From positions 44,306 through 108,305 of the forward strand of contig NW_005199516.1 of NCBI RefSeq assembly GCF_000372725.1: DNA of 64,000 nt, in the 5' to 3' direction. Numbering within the stretch: position 1 is the stretch's first letter; every line of letters begins with the position of its first letter. Positions 27,963 through 38,080 of this stretch are shown here, piece after piece. Below the pieces are notes generated by a model. That model saw only the letters and a program-made list of their open reading frames with translations, was not told where the DNA came from and ran no database searches. A program made the translations under genes and the position numbers. This stretch comes from Emiliania huxleyi CCMP1516 (taxonomy: Eukaryota; Haptophyta; Isochrysidales; Noelaerhabdaceae).

Positions 27963-28961
27963 TCACCAAAAGAAGCACCGGACCTTTCGCTCCGAGCAGG
28001 AAATCAGGATCGCCTGGTGCTCCTCGTGTTGCTCCGGCATCTCGAGCGTTTTGAGCGCGGGGAGGCCTCCGGCGCGAAGAGCGGCGGCGAGCGCATCGAC
28101 GCCTTCGTCGGAGATCCCGACGTTGCCGTGGAGGTGCAGCACCTCCAGCGACCGGAGGCCGGGGCTGCTCGCTGCACCGAGCAGCGCCAGCAGCCCGGTG
28201 TCGTCGAGCTCGTTGTTTGCGAGGGACAGGAGTCGAAGCCCTCCCAGCGCGCCGAGCGCGGGGACAATCAGCGCAAACCCTTGGCTGGTGATCATGTTGC
28301 TGGAGAGATCGAGGATCGTCAAAGCCGGCAGCGCTGCAGTAGCGCCAGCGCCAGAGCAGAGGGCCGTCGCGAACCCGGTGCAGAACTCGTCCCCCAGGCT
28401 GTTGCCGCCTAGGTTGAGCGCGCGGAGACGCGGCAGAGATGACCTCCGCTTGGCAGCGACGGCCAGCGCCTCGATGACGGGCTGCATGTCTGGCCCGCCC
28501 ACGTGCTGCTTGTACAGGCTGAGCCCCTCGAGAGCGACGAGCGACCCGCCCTCAATGAGACGCCCCAGGCTGGCAAGATCGGACGCGGCGAGGGGCATGC
28601 CAGCCTTGGGGGGCTGCAGAAGGGTCGCACCGTGCAGCTGCCGGCGACGCAGCTGGAGCTTGAGGCATAGCGCGCCCACGCCGAGGTATCTCCCTTTTAG
28701 CAGGCGCAGCGCTGGCCTCAGCACTTCATGCAGGCGACGACACGTGGCAGTGAGCGCAAAGGCGGCGACACATGGTGGGATAAGCGGGTCGGGAGAGTTG
28801 CCCACCACGCAGCGGAAGATGTGGAGGAGAAGGTCCGAGGCGAGGTGGTCGAGGATGGATGGCTGTCGGTCAGTGGTGGCGAGGCTCGACAGTGCACGGC
28901 TGGGTGCGGCACGCCTCGTTGTCGTGCACCAACGCGGGTTGCACGTCGCGAGGAATCTCAT
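27963..28961 (-). CDS. F-box and leucine-rich-repeat protein
   Basis: 332 residues in one exon. Residues about 33-80 (ILDHLASDLLLHIFRCVVG... TATCRRLHEVL) form an F-box-like helix bundle. Residues about 150-310 hold RNI-type leucine-rich repeats with LxxLxLxxNxL patterns: LRALNLGGNSLGDE, LTILDLSSNMITSQG, LRLLSLANNELDDTG and LEVLHLHGNVGISDEG. Such proteins act as substrate receptors of SCF ubiquitin ligases. The C-terminus ends only 60 bp from the convergent GH49-like pseudogene. Intact and probably functional. Confidence 0.8.
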   Translation of the reverse strand: MRFLATCNPRWCTTTRRAAPSRALSSLATTDRQPSILDHLASDLLLHIFRCVVGNSPDPLIPPCVAAFALTATCRRLHEVLRPALRLLKGRYLGVGALCLKLQLRRRQLHGATLLQPPKAGMPLAASDLASLGRLIEGGSLVALEGLSLYKQHVGGPDMQPVIEALAVAAKRRSSLPRLRALNLGGNSLGDEFCTGFATALCSGAGATAALPALTILDLSSNMITSQGFALIVPALGALGGLRLLSLANNELDDTGLLALLGAASSPGLRSLEVLHLHGNVGISDEGVDALAAALRAGGLPALKTLEMPEQHEEHQAILISCSERKVRCFFW

Positions 28962-29379
28962 GCGCGGGGAGCGCGACGGAGGTGGCGGTGCTGTGAGCTG
29001 CGTGCGTCCTCACGGAAGTTTCATGCACCGCATCCGAATGACGGCCATGCAGACGGAAAGTCGATGCAGATCAACTAGGAGTGTCGCGTCGGCTCCTCTG
29101 CACATCTCCGTATACATTTTTCTGCATCGTATAACAGTGCATAAGCGCCGCCCCTCCGAAATATACTTACTTTTCTGCTGAGTGTGATCAGCAAGCACCA
29201 CCCCCCACGTCGCACGATCGTGCGTGAGCGCTGCGGATTCGACCACCCGCGTCGCTGGTTGTGAATTGGGCGACGGCGCATCTCTGTGGTGAACGGCGGA
29301 GAGAAGAGCGCGGCTGTGACAGCTTGTGGGAGCCGAGAGGCGCGCCGCCATCGTAAGGCATCCTCGATCGAGCGATCGG

Positions 29380-29400
29380 TTTTACCCCCCCCCCCCCCCA
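29380..29400 (+). repeat. Poly-C tract
   Basis: About 14-15 C in the otherwise featureless 28962-29578 interval, where no gene is recognised on either strand. Confidence 0.8.
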
Positions 29401-29578
29401 GGCAGTGTGGTGAGATACGAGACGGTTGGAAATAGATCTGTCTATCTTGACGCTCTCCGCGACGCCACGACTCGCACCGCCTGCCCCCCACATCCCCACG
29501 CCCGCCAGCCCTACGATCAGAGATTACCAGAGCTACCTACTGCTGCTCAGCGGGGCCAGCGCCGTACTGCATCAGAGC

Positions 29579-30433
29579 TCACTGCGGCTGCTCGGGAGGT
29601 GGCAGTGCGTGGAAGAGCATCTCGCCACGCGTCTCGTCGGGCCACGGCTCGCCCGGATGGACGGTCATGTGGCGCAGCTTGGAGTTGGAGAACTCGTACA
29701 CCGCCACCGTGCCCCACGGAGGCGACCTGTCCGCCGGGTACGCGAAGAACTGCACGGCGTGCCTCTCCTCGCCCGGCCGCGGCTCGCCCGCATGGAAGGT
29801 GAGCTGGCGCTGCCGGGCGCTCCACCAGTCATAGACAGGCACAGTGTCGGGCGGCGGCGCGGCGTCGGCGGAGATGGCGATAAACTGCGGACCACGCTCC
29901 TTCTCACTTCCCCACGGCTGCCCGGCGTGGATAGTGAGCTGGCCGAGCTTGCTGTTCCAAAAGTCCTTCACGACGACGAGCGAGGAAGCGTCCGGATAGG
30001 AGGGCGGGCACCAGAGGCCAAGCGAGAGGACGCACGCGGCGGCGCGAGGGGCGTCCAGGAGGGTGGCGTACACGGCCAGAGCCCAGTCTAGGAACGCGAG
30101 TGGCGCGGCCAGGGCCCAACCCGGCGGCCCGTGCTCACCGTCCTCAGCCGCACCGTTCTCGGCTTCGCGCTCGAGCGACGCTGGATCTGACGCAATGCAA
30201 ACCAGCCCAACCAGCGTAGCGAGTAGGGCGCAGCATACGAAGAGGGCCCAGCGTAGCGACGAGGGCGCGTCCGGCACCCGTATCATGGCGAGCGAAGAGG
30301 GCGCGTCCGGCACCCGTATCATGGATGCGAGAGGGGTACAATGGGCGCCGACTTTGTGAGCAATCTCTTGTTGAGAAGAAAATACGAAGTGGGTGAACGC
30401 CGTCCCTCCGAGCTGCTCGTCGCTGCCGGCCAC
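29579..30433 (-). CDS. Membrane protein with three tandem peptide repeats
   Basis: 284 residues; several N-terminal Mets. A 12-residue duplication (MIRVPDAPSSL, twice, about residues 38-60) comes from a 36-bp tandem repeat at about 30260-30335. Hydrophobic segments lie at 61-82 and about 105-145. The C-terminal half has three units of about 47 residues, each with (S/A)xxxLxxLTxHxGxPxPxxE followed by an aromatic strand and a P-W/P-D turn: KLGQLTIHAGQPW, RQRQLTFHAGEPRPGEE, KLRHMTVHPGEPWPDE. No known domain is recognised. Membrane anchoring with a repeat domain on one side is inferred. Confidence 0.6.
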   Translation of the reverse strand: MAGSDEQLGGTAFTHFVFSSQQEIAHKVGAHCTPLASMIRVPDAPSSLAMIRVPDAPSSLRWALFVCCALLATLVGLVCIASDPASLEREAENGAAEDGEHGPPGWALAAPLAFLDWALAVYATLLDAPRAAACVLSLGLWCPPSYPDASSLVVVKDFWNSKLGQLTIHAGQPWGSEKERGPQFIAISADAAPPPDTVPVYDWWSARQRQLTFHAGEPRPGEERHAVQFFAYPADRSPPWGTVAVYEFSNSKLRHMTVHPGEPWPDETRGEMLFHALPPPEQPQ

Positions 30434-30665
30434 GCCGCCGACCGCCGCTGCAACGTGCCGCAGCTAGCTAGCTGGGCGTCGGCACCAACCAAGGGAGGGT
30501 GGCGCCGAGATCATCGTGGCGGCCGTCCGCACGCACCTCGGGCTGCACCAGGCTGCACCCCGACCACGCCGTCGCCTCAGACGACAAGAAGAACGGCTTC
30601 AACTCCATCTGGCGCTCGAGTCTTCAAGCTTGAGTGGTTTTTAGGTCTGTTGTTGAGTGAGTGGC

Positions 30666-30841
30666 ACTTGGAGCACTTGGAGTGCAGTCAGTAACCGCAC
30701 ATCCAAGGCCGGGGAGCTAAGAAGCGCACCCAGCGGGCCGGATGATTGGCATCGGGTTGCGGGCAAGAAAGCCCTAGCCCTGGGGGTGCGCGTTCGCAGG
30801 GAGAGGGCCGTAAAGTAAACTGCACTCCAAGTGCTCCAAGT
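30666..30841. mobile_element. Short TIR element (176 bp) with perfect 23-bp inverted ends
   Basis: 30666-30688 is the exact reverse complement of 30819-30841. The interior is unique here, except that its first 30 bp (ending CATCCAAGGCCGGGG) recur at about 1213-1262, where only one end is present. A decayed end is seen at about 32880-32925. No target duplication is visible. The size and ends fit a MITE or introner-like element. Confidence 0.8.
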
Positions 30842-31466
30842 AAACACGGGTCTCCGAGGGTTGGTTCCGTGTACCGGGTTTCCCCTTAACTTCAGAACGC
30901 CCCCTCTACTCGGAGCGAGTAGACACGACACTGTACACCACGTACGTACACAGGTCCTCACTCAGCATCCCGTCCCAGGGTTCCACCGCCCGCCTTCCCG
31001 GGGCTCCGGTTCTCCCTGATTCGCTCTTTTATTCGCCAGCCGAGCGTCGCCTGACGGCCGCTGTAGCCGTTTCTGATGTCTCTTCTTTGGCCGAGGTCTC
31101 GCCTCCGCTTCACCTCCGACTGGTACTGCCGCCTCCGAGAGCGTCGACTCACGACTGCCCTGCTGAAGTTTCCCCGGGCGAGGACGGCGGCATTGGATCG
31201 TGTCGCCTCCCCTCCCCGGGGGGTCGAGCCCGCTCTCCCTGGTCGGCGAGTCGTGCCCGCACCCGCGGCCTCTCTATCGTCCCTGGCTCGCCCCCCCCTG
31301 GCTCCGCGCGCGACTTACTTACTTAGAACTTACGCGAGTAAGTAGTCCGTGTTTTGGCTAGCCAAAGGAACCTAGCGAAGATGACCGTGCGTGGCTCACT
31401 TTTGGTCTAGGTCTACTAGCTGTTCTGCAAATAAATTGGCCTACGAAGAAGGCGTTCGACGCATCG
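30842..31466. other. Intergenic, no gene recognised
   Basis: Short frames occur at 31076-31345, but none shows a domain. A TTACTTACTTAGAACTTACGCGAGTAAGTAG partial palindrome lies at about 31312-31345. Confidence 0.35.
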
Positions 31467-32643
31467 ATGATTTTGCTCACCGTCGAAGAGAAGGGGCGTC
31501 CGTGTTGCCGCGTGATATATGCAGGAGAGCTGCTGCTGGGGGGCGCTGATCTCGCAAGCGAGGTGCCGGCGCTCGAACTTGACGCTGCCAGATATCACCC
31601 CCTTCCTTGCCCAGTTCTGCACGGGCTGCCAGACGCATGGCTTCTGCGTGCCAGTCGAGCGGGTCTTGGTGCCTCCAGCAGACGCAGTGCTCCTCCTCAG
31701 CAACAGCAGCTCGAATGGGCCGTGGAGCGCAGCACAGCGAGGCGTGCCGCGCTTTCGGATCGCCAACGACGCCGCAAACTGCGTAGGTCCGGCCGTCGTG
31801 ATCTTTGAGAGCCCTGTGCCACAGGCCGCCGCTACTACCGCCGCCAATGCGAACGCGGCTGCGAGAGAGGGGAGTTCGCAAGGCGCTCGTCTCGACGCGG
31901 CGCTCATGGGCGGTGGCGGGGCGGTAGCGCCTGGTGCGGCTCCGACGGCGATGCCGCCTCGTGCGTGGTGGGAGCCGCTGCCGGGGACGTGGCTGTTCCA
32001 ACCGTCCTCGGGTTTGCCTTGCGTTCGCTTTGTTCCGATGCACGAGACGCTCGTCCTCTCGCCGACGATCAGCGAGGAGTGCGCAGCAGCGCTTGGGCTC
32101 ACAGCGACAGCGCTGCCGCTGCTCGCACCTCAAGCGGCGACCACATCGGCGGCTCAGGTTCCACCGGTTCCACAGCCGGCCGTTGCGCTTTGGAGCCAAC
32201 GACGGCCGCGCCTGCTGGAGCTCGTGAGCAATCTCATGGCGCACGGGGTGACGAGTCACGTCCCCGTCACGGGCAATGCGGGCCAGACCCTCCTCCTCTC
32301 GAGCCTCGTGGGGCAGCTCGATGAGATGATCCGGAACCCTCTGGCTGTCCATGGACGAGCGTTTCCGCTGGAGATGCTTGAGATCATCCAGGCGCAGAGC
32401 AACGCCTCGCACCTGTGCCGTTCTCTCCTCAACCACCGCCACTGCCCTCCGTCGCTGTCGTCTCCTATTCCAAAGCCCTCGCCGCTGCTATCCTCACCAC
32501 TGCTGCCCTATGCTGCTGCAGGCCGAGCTCGAGGTACGGTGGCAGCAGCTGTCGGCAACGATGCCTTTGGGCTTGCCGCAGGCGTCGCCGTCGGCCCCCT
32601 CTGTGGCGCAGCTGGAGCTGCACTCCTCGTTCATCGCCACTGA
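31467..32643 (+). CDS. Hypothetical protein, N-terminal frame change and uncertain 3' end
   Basis: The start MILLTVEEKGRPCCRVIYAG at 31467 reads well for about 33 residues. Coding then continues in a frame shifted by one (LPDITPFLAQFCTGCQTHGFCVPVERVLV from about 31580). Either a very short intron (GTGCCGGCG...GCCAG, about 31562-31592) or a frameshift lies between. The rest has CVGPAVVIFESPVPQ, an Ala-rich linker, WWEPLPGTWLFQPSSGLPCVRFVPMHE and a helical C-terminus (LLELVSNLMAHG, MLEIIQAQ). Downstream, 32522-32855 continues in another frame (AELEVRWQQLSATM, then poly-Ala/Ser), so one more intron is likely. No domain recognised. Confidence 0.45.
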
Positions 32644-32657
32644 ACAGACTGCAGCGA

Positions 32658-32659
<2 letters not shown>

Positions 32660-32700
<41 letters not shown>

Positions 32701-32735
32701 ATCAGCATCAGCATCAGCATCAGCGGCAGTGGCGG
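32660..32735 (+). repeat. GGC and ATCAGC trinucleotide repeats
   Basis: (GGC)n is followed by (ATCAGC)n, encoding poly-Ala/Ser in the possible last exon of the preceding gene. Confidence 0.8.
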
Positions 32736-33087
32736 CAATGCAACATGGCGGCGGCGACGCAGCATTCGCAGCAACAGCATCAGCTGGCGCGCCGTCTATG
32801 TCTATCCCTCAAACAAGTGCCTACGACTCCGAAGACGCCCCCCGCCACTCATGACCGTCGCCCTCGGGAAGGCTGCTGCACTCCTGCACTTGGATGGAGC
32901 ACTTGGAGTGCGGTGTGCCCGTCTTTCTGGCGGCACATACGTTTCGTTGTCGCATCGTCGCACACAACGTCCTCACAACACAAGACATCCTCAGAGAGAA
33001 CAAAAAAACAAAAACAATTTTGTTTTCATACGCCTTGTTTCCAGCAAGGTGGTCGAGAGCCTCTAGGCGGCTCTTGGACCTAGGAGG

Positions 33088-35712
33088 ATGCTCTTCGCCG
33101 CTTCCGTTGCCTCCGCCGCGTCCGCCGATGCCGCGGCGCCCCCCGCGACCGTCGCCACCGCCGGCGGCGCCCAGGCGCGCGGCGGCTGGATGCCGTTCGC
33201 CCAGCAGGGCGGGTCGACGGGCGTCAACTTTGCGTCGCAGGGTGCCGACACGGCGTTGCACTTCTTCACGGACCCAAAGTGCGCCGCCCCCGCCCGCTCG
33301 CCTCGCACCCGCCATGCCCTCGCCCTCGCCCCGAGACGCGCCCCAGCCCCGCCCGCCGCCGCGCGCGTGCACTGAGAGAGCTGCGCTCAGCGAGCGTCGC
33401 CCCGCACGCCGCACAGCTTCGACTTCCAGAAGGAGGGCCAAAAGTACCAGCAGCTGAGCGGCGAGACGGGGAACGCCTTTGGCGGGCTGTCGCAGGGTAT
33501 GCTGCCGCAGCAGGCCGCGCCGCAGCAGGCCGCGCCGGCGGGCACGGCGCCTGAGGCGCCGGCCGCCACCTCGCGCGCCGGCCCCCAGCCCGCATCCCGG
33601 GATGGCATCCCGATGGGCAGCTGGCAGGACTTCATGAACATGGGCATCCACACGGGCATCGCCTATGCCGGCGCGGGCGCCGACACGGCGACCGAGTGGG
33701 GCAATGGCAAGGGCGACGGCGCCGCGACGGCCAACAAGTTCGGCGCGCTCAGCCAGACAACGGGCAACAACTTCAATACGCTGTCCGGCGGCACGCCGGC
33801 GGCGGCTGGCGCGACCGCCCCCGCCCCGGCCGCCTCGGCCGCCGCCGCACCTGCCGGCGCGGCTCCCGCGGCCAACCCGGCCGGCAAGGCTCCCGGCCTC
33901 GCCTCGTGGCAGGACTTCATGAACATGGGCATCCACACGGGCATCGCCTATGCCGGCGCGGGCGCCGACACGGCGACCGAGTGGGGCAATGGCAAGGGCG
34001 ACGGCGCCGCGACGGCGAACAAGTTCGGCGCGCTCAGCCAGACAACGGGCAACAACTTCAATACGCTGTCCGGCGGCACGCCGGCGGCGGCTGGCGCGAC
34101 CGCCCCCGCCCCGGCCGCCGCCGCGCCGGCAGCGGCCGCCGCCCCTGCCGGCACGGCTCCCGCTGCCGCAACTGGCGGTCCCGCTGGCGCGAATCCGATG
34201 GGCAGCTGGCAGGACTTCATGAACATGGGCATCCACACGGGCATCGCCTATGCCGGCGCGGGCGCCGACACGGCGACCGAGTGGGGCAACGGCAAGGGCG
34301 ACGGCGCCGCGACGGCCAACAAGTTCGGCGCGCTCAGCCAGACAACGGGCAACAACTTCAACACGCTGTCTGGCGGCACGCCGGCGGCGCCGACGACGAC
34401 GCCAGCTGCGGCGGCGGCTCCGGCCGAGAAGTCTGCCGAGGCGCCGGCGACGGAGGGCGTCAAGCCGCGCGGCGGCTGGATGCCGTTTGCGCAGCAGGGC
34501 GCCGCGACCGGCGCCGGCTTCGGCGCGCAAGGCATGGACACGGCCTTCCGCTTCTTCACGGACCCGAATTTCGACTTCCAAAAGGAGGGCCAGGCGTACC
34601 AGGCGTCGGGCGCGGCCACGGGCAACGCGTTCGGCGGCCTCTCGCAGGGCATGCTGCCGCAGCAGCAGCAGGCGGCGGCGGCGGCGGCGCCCGAGGCGGC
34701 GGCGGCGGCACCGGCTGAGAAGTCTGCCGAGGCGCCGGCGACGGAGGGCGTCAAGCCGCGCGGCGGCTGGATGCCGTTTGCGCAGCAGGGCGCCGCGACC
34801 GGCGCCGGCTTCGGCGCGCAAGGCATGGACACGGCCTTCCGCTTCTTCACGGACCCGAACTTCGACTTCCAGAAGGAGGGCCAGGCGTACCAGGCGTCTG
34901 GCGCGGCCACGGGCAACGCGTTCGGCGGCCTCTCGCAGGGCATGCTGCCGCAGCAGCAGGCGGCGGCGGCGGCGGCGGCGGCGCCCGAGGCGGCGGCGGC
35001 GGCACCGGCTGAGAAGTCTGCCGAGGCGCCGGCGACGGAGGGCGCCAAGCCGCGCGGCGGCTGGATGCCGTTTGCGCAGCAGGGCGCCGCGACCGGCGCC
35101 GGCTTCGGCGCGCAAGGCATGGACACGGCCTTCCGCTTCTTCACGGACCCGAATTTCGACTTCCAGAAGGAGGGCCAGGCGTACCAGGCGTCTGGCGCGG
35201 CCACGGGCAACGCGTTCGGCGGCTTGTCGCAGGGCATGCTGCCGCAGCAGCAGCAGGCGGCGGCGGCGGCGGCGGCGCCCGAGGCTGCGGCGGCGCCGAC
35301 TGAGAAGGCGGGCTGGCAGAGTTTCGCGCAGCAGGGCGCTTCGACCGGCGGTGGCTTCATGCAGCAGGGCGCCGGCACCGCCTCGGCCTTCATGACGGAC
35401 CCGAACTTCGACTTCCAAAAGGAGGGCGAGGCGTACCAGGAGTCCGGCAAGGCGACGCAGGACAAGTTTGGCGCGATTGGCCAAGAGGAGGCCGGCGAGG
35501 GAGAGGCTGTGGAGGAGGCGGCCGCCGACGAAGCCGCCCCGGCGGCTCTGCGCGCCGCGCCGCGCCCGACCGCCAAGCAGGGCTACTCTTTCGGTGCAAT
35601 CGGCCTGGTCGCTCTGTTCGCTGTGGGCGCGGCTGTCGTCGGCGCCATCCGCGCGCGCGCGCGCAGCGGGCCGCAGTACGTGCGTCAGACCAACCCGGAC
35701 GAGCTGGTCTAG
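33088..35712 (+). CDS. Secreted, membrane-anchored tandem-repeat protein, two exons
   Basis: Exon 1 is 33088-33278 and exon 2 is 33417-35712, spliced within an Asn codon, giving 828 residues. The splice restores the repeat unit exactly (FFTDP-NFDFQKEG), which confirms the intron. The N-terminus is a signal peptide (MLFAASVASAASA). There are two repeat types. Type A, three copies: GSWQDFMNMGIHTGIAYAG, ADTATEWGNGKGDGAATANKFG, then an Ala/Pro linker. Type B, about five copies: RGGWMPFAQQGAATGAGFG, DTAFRFFTDPNFDFQKEG, AYQASGAATGNAFGGLSQGM. An acidic stretch, one membrane helix (FGAIGLVALFAVGAAVVGAI) and a short basic tail ending NPDELV follow. Repeats are nearly identical in DNA, so recent expansion is likely. 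Possible wall, scale or coccolith-related matrix role; unproven. Confidence 0.8.
33279..33416 (+). other. Intron of the repeat-protein gene
   Basis: 138 bp, donor AAA|GTGCGCC, acceptor GCCGCACAG|CTTC. It interrupts the first type B repeat; the other copies lack it, so the downstream repeats probably arose from the uninterrupted portion or from a processed copy. Confidence 0.85.
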
Positions 35713-36990
35713 ACACGACTTGCGGCGAGGCGCGTGGGCTCTCTCAAAGCATGTCGGTCGCAGCCATGATGTCGATTTAGCTGGCGCTCAAGGCTCTCGG
35801 TTTCAGATGAGGGGCTCGAGAGCGCGCTCTCGAGAGGTCACGGAATGAGACGAGGGTTGGGACGGAGGGCGGCAGATTTCAACTGCTGATGAATCCACTA
35901 GACTGTGTCACGCTTCGGGGACTGGCCACCTTTGTCTGCTGTTCTCATATGCATGGGCGCGATACCCCAGCGCGTGCTGAGGTGTGAGGAGGCTGTGGGG
36001 GCACGGGCGAGGTGTCACGGTGGGGATATACACACATGCATGCCGTTACACAGAAAAAGGGGCCGTAAGGGGAACTTTCGAGAACTTTACACCTCGTTCG
36101 CGACCGCGTTGACCGCGGTTGAGCGTCGACCGTCGTCCGTCCGAGCGCGGGCGCCGCGCCGCCGGCGCCGCCGGCGGGGAGGAGCGGGGATGCTATAGTG
36201 CTTGAGAAGACACCACACACCACAAACGCGGCACGGCCCGTTTTGGCTCTGTCTGTGGAAATTCTGTCTTAGCACACACAGTGAGTCATTCGGAGTCATT
36301 CGATGGCCAGAGTGCGGCGATTGTGTTTGTGCGGGAGTTGGCTAGGGAGTTGGTTTGTCGGGAGGGAGGGGCAGGCTGCTCACCCACGTGCACCGGGCCA
36401 GCGCTTGCACTTTGAATGCCGTGGGGCTCCCGCCCGTGTCCGCGTGTGGAGATGCGAGGGTCGCCCCCCCTTGCCCCACCACTTTGTGTGTGTGTAGAAA
36501 TTTACCTTACCTTACCTAGGAGCGGGGAACTGGGCACTGGGGGGCCGGCCCCCGCGGGGCCGCGCGCGCGGCATAATGGCGCCATTCTTTGTGGCGGCTT
36601 GTGCGTTGTGGACGGACTGTGATGATCTGTGTGCTTACCTTGGAGTGCAGTTGTATCTTGGTAAAACCTCATCTCCAGACGCAGAGCGCAGAGGGCCGGG
36701 GAGCTCGCGATTCGATTGCGTGCGTGCGAGGTGCTTAGTCTTGAGGACCTTTTGCGCCCCTTTTGACAACTTTTAATTTGTTTCTTTAACCCTAGTAGTT
36801 GCATAGTGTCGCTGTTTTCGAAAGGCGCTGACGGCCCGGCGCGTACCGCGCGACGCCCGGGCTACCCACCAGTAACCCTTCAAAATGACGCTGTTGTGAC
36901 GTCTGTTGTCTTTTTCCGCTACGCCTGAGGGCGGAGGTATTTTTTCGCGCTCCGACCTGTGAGAGGATGGCTCGATTTCTGCAGAGGGAA
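35713..36990. other. Intergenic, includes one dispersed block
   Basis: 36385-36470 (CACGTGCACCGGGCC, TTGCACTTTGAATGCCGTG, then GCCCCACCAC) matches 63765-63870. TTACCTTACCTTACC occurs at about 36503 and a GGAGTCATTCG direct repeat at 36281-36301. No gene is recognised on either strand. Confidence 0.5.
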
Positions 36991-37145
36991 GGCGCGCTTA
37001 AATTCTTTTTCAACGCGCTTAAATTCTTTTTCGCACTAGTCCCGTGCCTAGTAAAGAAAGAAAGAAAGCAGACAACCCAAGGGAGGGATGGGAGGACGGC
37101 ACGCCGCCACCACACAGGGATTTTAAGGAGAGGAGTGTGGTGCTA
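36990..37145 (+). repeat. AATTCT module pair followed by dispersed repeat B copy 3
   Basis: AATTCTTTTTCAACGCG and AATTCTTTTTCGCAC occur 21 bp apart at 37001 and 37022. Repeat B (37053-37143) follows, with AAAGAAAGAAAG at its start and GGATTTTAAGGAGAGG at its end, collinear with the reversed copy at 11437. Confidence 0.75.
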
Positions 37146-37183
37146 GCCGTCGCCCACCCTAACCCTTGGTCGTCTGCCTCTTT

Positions 37184-37524
37184 CTATCTGCTCCCTTTTC
37201 GCAGTCCCTCGCCGATTCTCGCTGCAACCTTCATGCCACCTCGCGGTCGTCCCACTCTCGTCGTTCTCCCTCCTGCCGCTTCCTCCTCTGTCGCGTCGCT
37301 CTCGTCTGCCTCGTCCTGCGACGCCGCCGCCGCCTGCCGATCCCTTGCTCTCGCGGCTTCTCCCGCCTTTCGGCGCAACTCTGCCCTCCTCGGCGCTCGG
37401 GGCATATTTTGGCCCCTCGGAGTTTATCGAGCTCTCCTCGCGCAAGGACGACTCTTCTGACGCCCACTGCGATCATTTGCCGCCAAGTCATATCGTTGCT
37501 CAAGTCCACTCTCTCTTCGAACAC
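37184..37524 (-). pseudogene. Frameshifted copy of a conserved FEERV-type protein
   Basis: The minus frame reads FEERVDLSNDMTWRQMIAVG and RRVVLARGELDKL (37410-37524), then shifts into RRAELRRKAGEAARARDRQA and a Glu-rich and VGRPRGGMK stretch (37184-37400). The copy at about 61270-61460 has the same peptide in one frame with only D/E, V/L and K/R changes. Conservative changes on this strand, but not on the other, indicate past coding on the minus strand. The RGRP-like stretch resembles an AT-hook, so a DNA-binding protein, possibly transposon-linked, is conceivable. Confidence 0.45.
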
Positions 37525-37734
37525 TTGTACGATGTACCTCCACCGATGATGTTGGCGCTGGGGTCCCCTTCGGGTGCATCGTGACAGCTGACGACGGGAT
37601 TACCACTGGTGTTTCGTCCTCCTCGGAGTCGTCTTCCCCGGCTTCCTCCATGCCGTGAACAGGCGCTTTATCCATCCTATATTCTTCTCTCTCTCCCCCG
37701 CCCGTGCCTTGGTGCCTTGTCGTGCGAGGCACGC

Positions 37735-37852
37735 CGCGAAATTCTTTTTCGCCTTGTTGCTGGTTCGCTCCTGTGTCGAGCCTGTCTGCTGTGAGAGTTT
37801 TTTGTTTACATTCTTTTTCGCACGACACTGCTGGCAAAATTCTTTTTCGCAT
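37735..37852 (+). promoter_or_regulatory. AATTCTTTTTCGC module array upstream of ankyrin gene
   Basis: Three boxes (37740, 37810 and 37838) and one TGTCGAGCCTGTCTGCTGTGAGAG block (37770-37795). The last box is about 230 bp before the ATG at 38081. Confidence 0.45.
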
Positions 37853-38080
37853 TGGGGCTGGCGGGGCCCGGGGGCCGACGCTCCTCCGACGCGCTCTCGA
37901 GCCCCCGCCCCAGACCTCAGCGGCTGCGCCGGGTCGTCGTCGGCGCGCGGGCCGCCCAAGGACGCCGCCGAGCGCGAGGCCGCCTCGACGCCCGTGCGCA
38001 AACGAGAGAGCCGTTCGCTGGCGGGCGCCGTGCGACACACCGCCCTCTCTGACGTAGCCGCCGCGTCTCGACTCGGTGAT

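Noticed and set aside
31416..32442. Minus-strand frames opposite the 31467-32643 gene
   Set aside because: The plus frames give more ordinary protein composition; the minus frames are Arg/His/Ala-rich.
32821..35484. Minus-strand open frame of 887 codons
   Set aside because: It is the antisense shadow of the repeat-protein gene. The plus frame has a signal peptide, a splice that restores a repeat, and a membrane anchor; the minus frame is Arg/Leu-rich without domains.
37655..38080. N-terminal extension of the ankyrin gene
   Set aside because: It covers the AATTCT upstream array and reads as non-protein-like sequence; the ATG at 38081 begins the ordered part.
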